Positions 23,022 through 23,604 of a stretch of 23,604 bases of DNA are shown one piece after another; the first letter of the stretch is position 1; every line of letters begins with the position of its first letter. The position numbers and the translations under genes were made by a program. The stretch is taken from contig JANLYQ010000125.1 in NCBI GenBank assembly GCA_031365725.1, positions 1 through 23,604 of the forward strand. Reading direction: 5' to 3'. The notes under the pieces are model-generated. The model had not been told where the DNA came from. It saw nothing but the letters and a program-made list of their open reading frames with translations, and did no database searches. Origin of the DNA: JANLYQ01 sp031365725. Lineage in GTDB: Bacteria > Actinomycetota > Actinomycetes > JACCUZ01.

Positions 23022-23604
23022 TCAGCAGGTGCTGGCGAGGAAGCCGTACTTCGTGATGGTCGCCTTGCCGCTGACGCAGATCTGCGACTTGCCGGTGCCG
23101 TTGTCGATGAAGACGTCGTTGCCGAGCGAGGTCGCGTCGTTGGCCACCGACGTGGGCAGGATGTTGCCGACGGTGCGCAGCGTCGTCTGGGCCGTGTTCT
23201 GGTCCACCGGGTTGACGCCGTTCATCTGGCCGAGCTGTGCCGTGCTGCGCTTGTCAACGACGGTGCCGAACGACTGGGCGATGTACTGCGCGACCGAGAA
23301 CGGCACCATCTGGTTCCCGCTGGTGAAGCGAGTGCCGTCGTGCTCCTCGATGGGCAGGCCGCCGAGGGTGTCCTTGACGCAAGCGGGCAGCGTGGTCGTG
23401 CTGATGCCCATCAGGGTGGCCCAGCTGTTGCGGGTACCGGAGCCGGCCTGCGGGATCAGCGGACCGAACCCGGGGACCAGGCACTGGTAGATCGCCTGCA
23501 TGTCAGCCGTGGTCGACTGCGAGCCGATGGCGCCGTTGAAGGGGTAGGCGTAGACGAGACCGTCCTGGGCCATCGGGACGAAGGTCTGGCCGGCGACGAT
23601 CGCA
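23022..23604 (-). CDS. PstS-like periplasmic-binding-protein fragment (5' end outside window)
   Basis: Partial: the reading frame stays open to the right edge, so the visible 193 residues are the C-terminal part. PQAGSGTRNSWATLMGI is the substrate-contact motif region of PstS-like (PBP type II) binding proteins, and the preceding FVPMAQDGLVYAY fits the strand before it in that fold. PFSVAQYIAQSF matches the later helix. Four cysteines are visible (in YQCLVPG, PACVKD, QICVSG and the C-terminal LASTC), which suggests disulfides in an exported protein. The ligand is not determined by this; phosphate is likely given pstB downstream. Two hairpins follow the stop. The true start lies beyond the window. 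Confidence 0.8.
   Translation of the reverse strand, partial: AIVAGQTFVPMAQDGLVYAYPFNGAIGSQSTTADMQAIYQCLVPGFGPLIPQAGSGTRNSWATLMGISTTTLPACVKDTLGGLPIEEHDGTRFTSGNQMVPFSVAQYIAQSFGTVVDKRSTAQLGQMNGVNPVDQNTAQTTLRTVGNILPTSVANDATSLGNDVFIDNGTGKSQICVSGKATITKYGFLASTC

Overview
The window is chromosomal DNA from a high-GC Gram-positive actinobacterium. The evidence is many GTG starts, strong third-position G/C bias, SRP RNA of the short actinobacterial type, a DUF5063 gene and a DUF6318-type lipoprotein, and the housekeeping order dnaX-ybaB-recR-DUF5063-ask-asd. A nocardioidal or micrococcal lineage is plausible, but genus cannot be told from this sequence. All calls come from reading the sequence; no database search was run.

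Layout. (1) 1-1056, minus strand: a lipoprotein gene and a cyclic-nucleotide-binding-domain gene that looks cut short. (2) 1242-3839, plus strand: a large secreted multidomain protein with Ig-like, FN3, CshA-type and C-terminal OmpA-like modules. A long hairpin at 3864-3921 separates it from the convergent asd gene. (3) 3944-10364, minus strand: dnaX, ybaB, recR, a DUF5063 gene, ask (with a probable internal start for the beta subunit) and asd. ask and asd overlap by four bases. (4) 10475-10709: SRP RNA (minus) and tRNA-Ser(GGA) (plus), divergent. (5) 10861-11867: a small HTH-like protein and an Hsp20 chaperone with a CIRCE operator upstream. (6) 12094-15609: a HerA/DUF853-type ATPase, a divergent small conserved protein, a coiled-coil protein and a DUF6318-type lipoprotein.

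(7) 15661-23604, minus strand, running off the right edge: the most unusual part. In transcription order it encodes a periplasmic-binding-protein (PstS-like) fragment, a 539-aa secreted protein ending in a WxL-like domain, a DUF916/WxL-interacting-type membrane-anchored protein, a 431-aa secreted protein, a 294-aa membrane-anchored protein, a three-TM sortase-fold protein that appears to lack all catalytic residues, and a PstB-type ATPase. Three of these proteins share an unnamed module of about 125 residues with two cysteines 75-76 residues apart. The last four genes are spaced by 1-3 nt, a 4-nt overlap or a short gap, which suggests one transcription unit. No pstC or pstA permease is present between the binding protein and the ATPase. 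The locus reads as a cell-surface complex combining WxL-type display proteins with phosphate-transporter parts. That function is inference.
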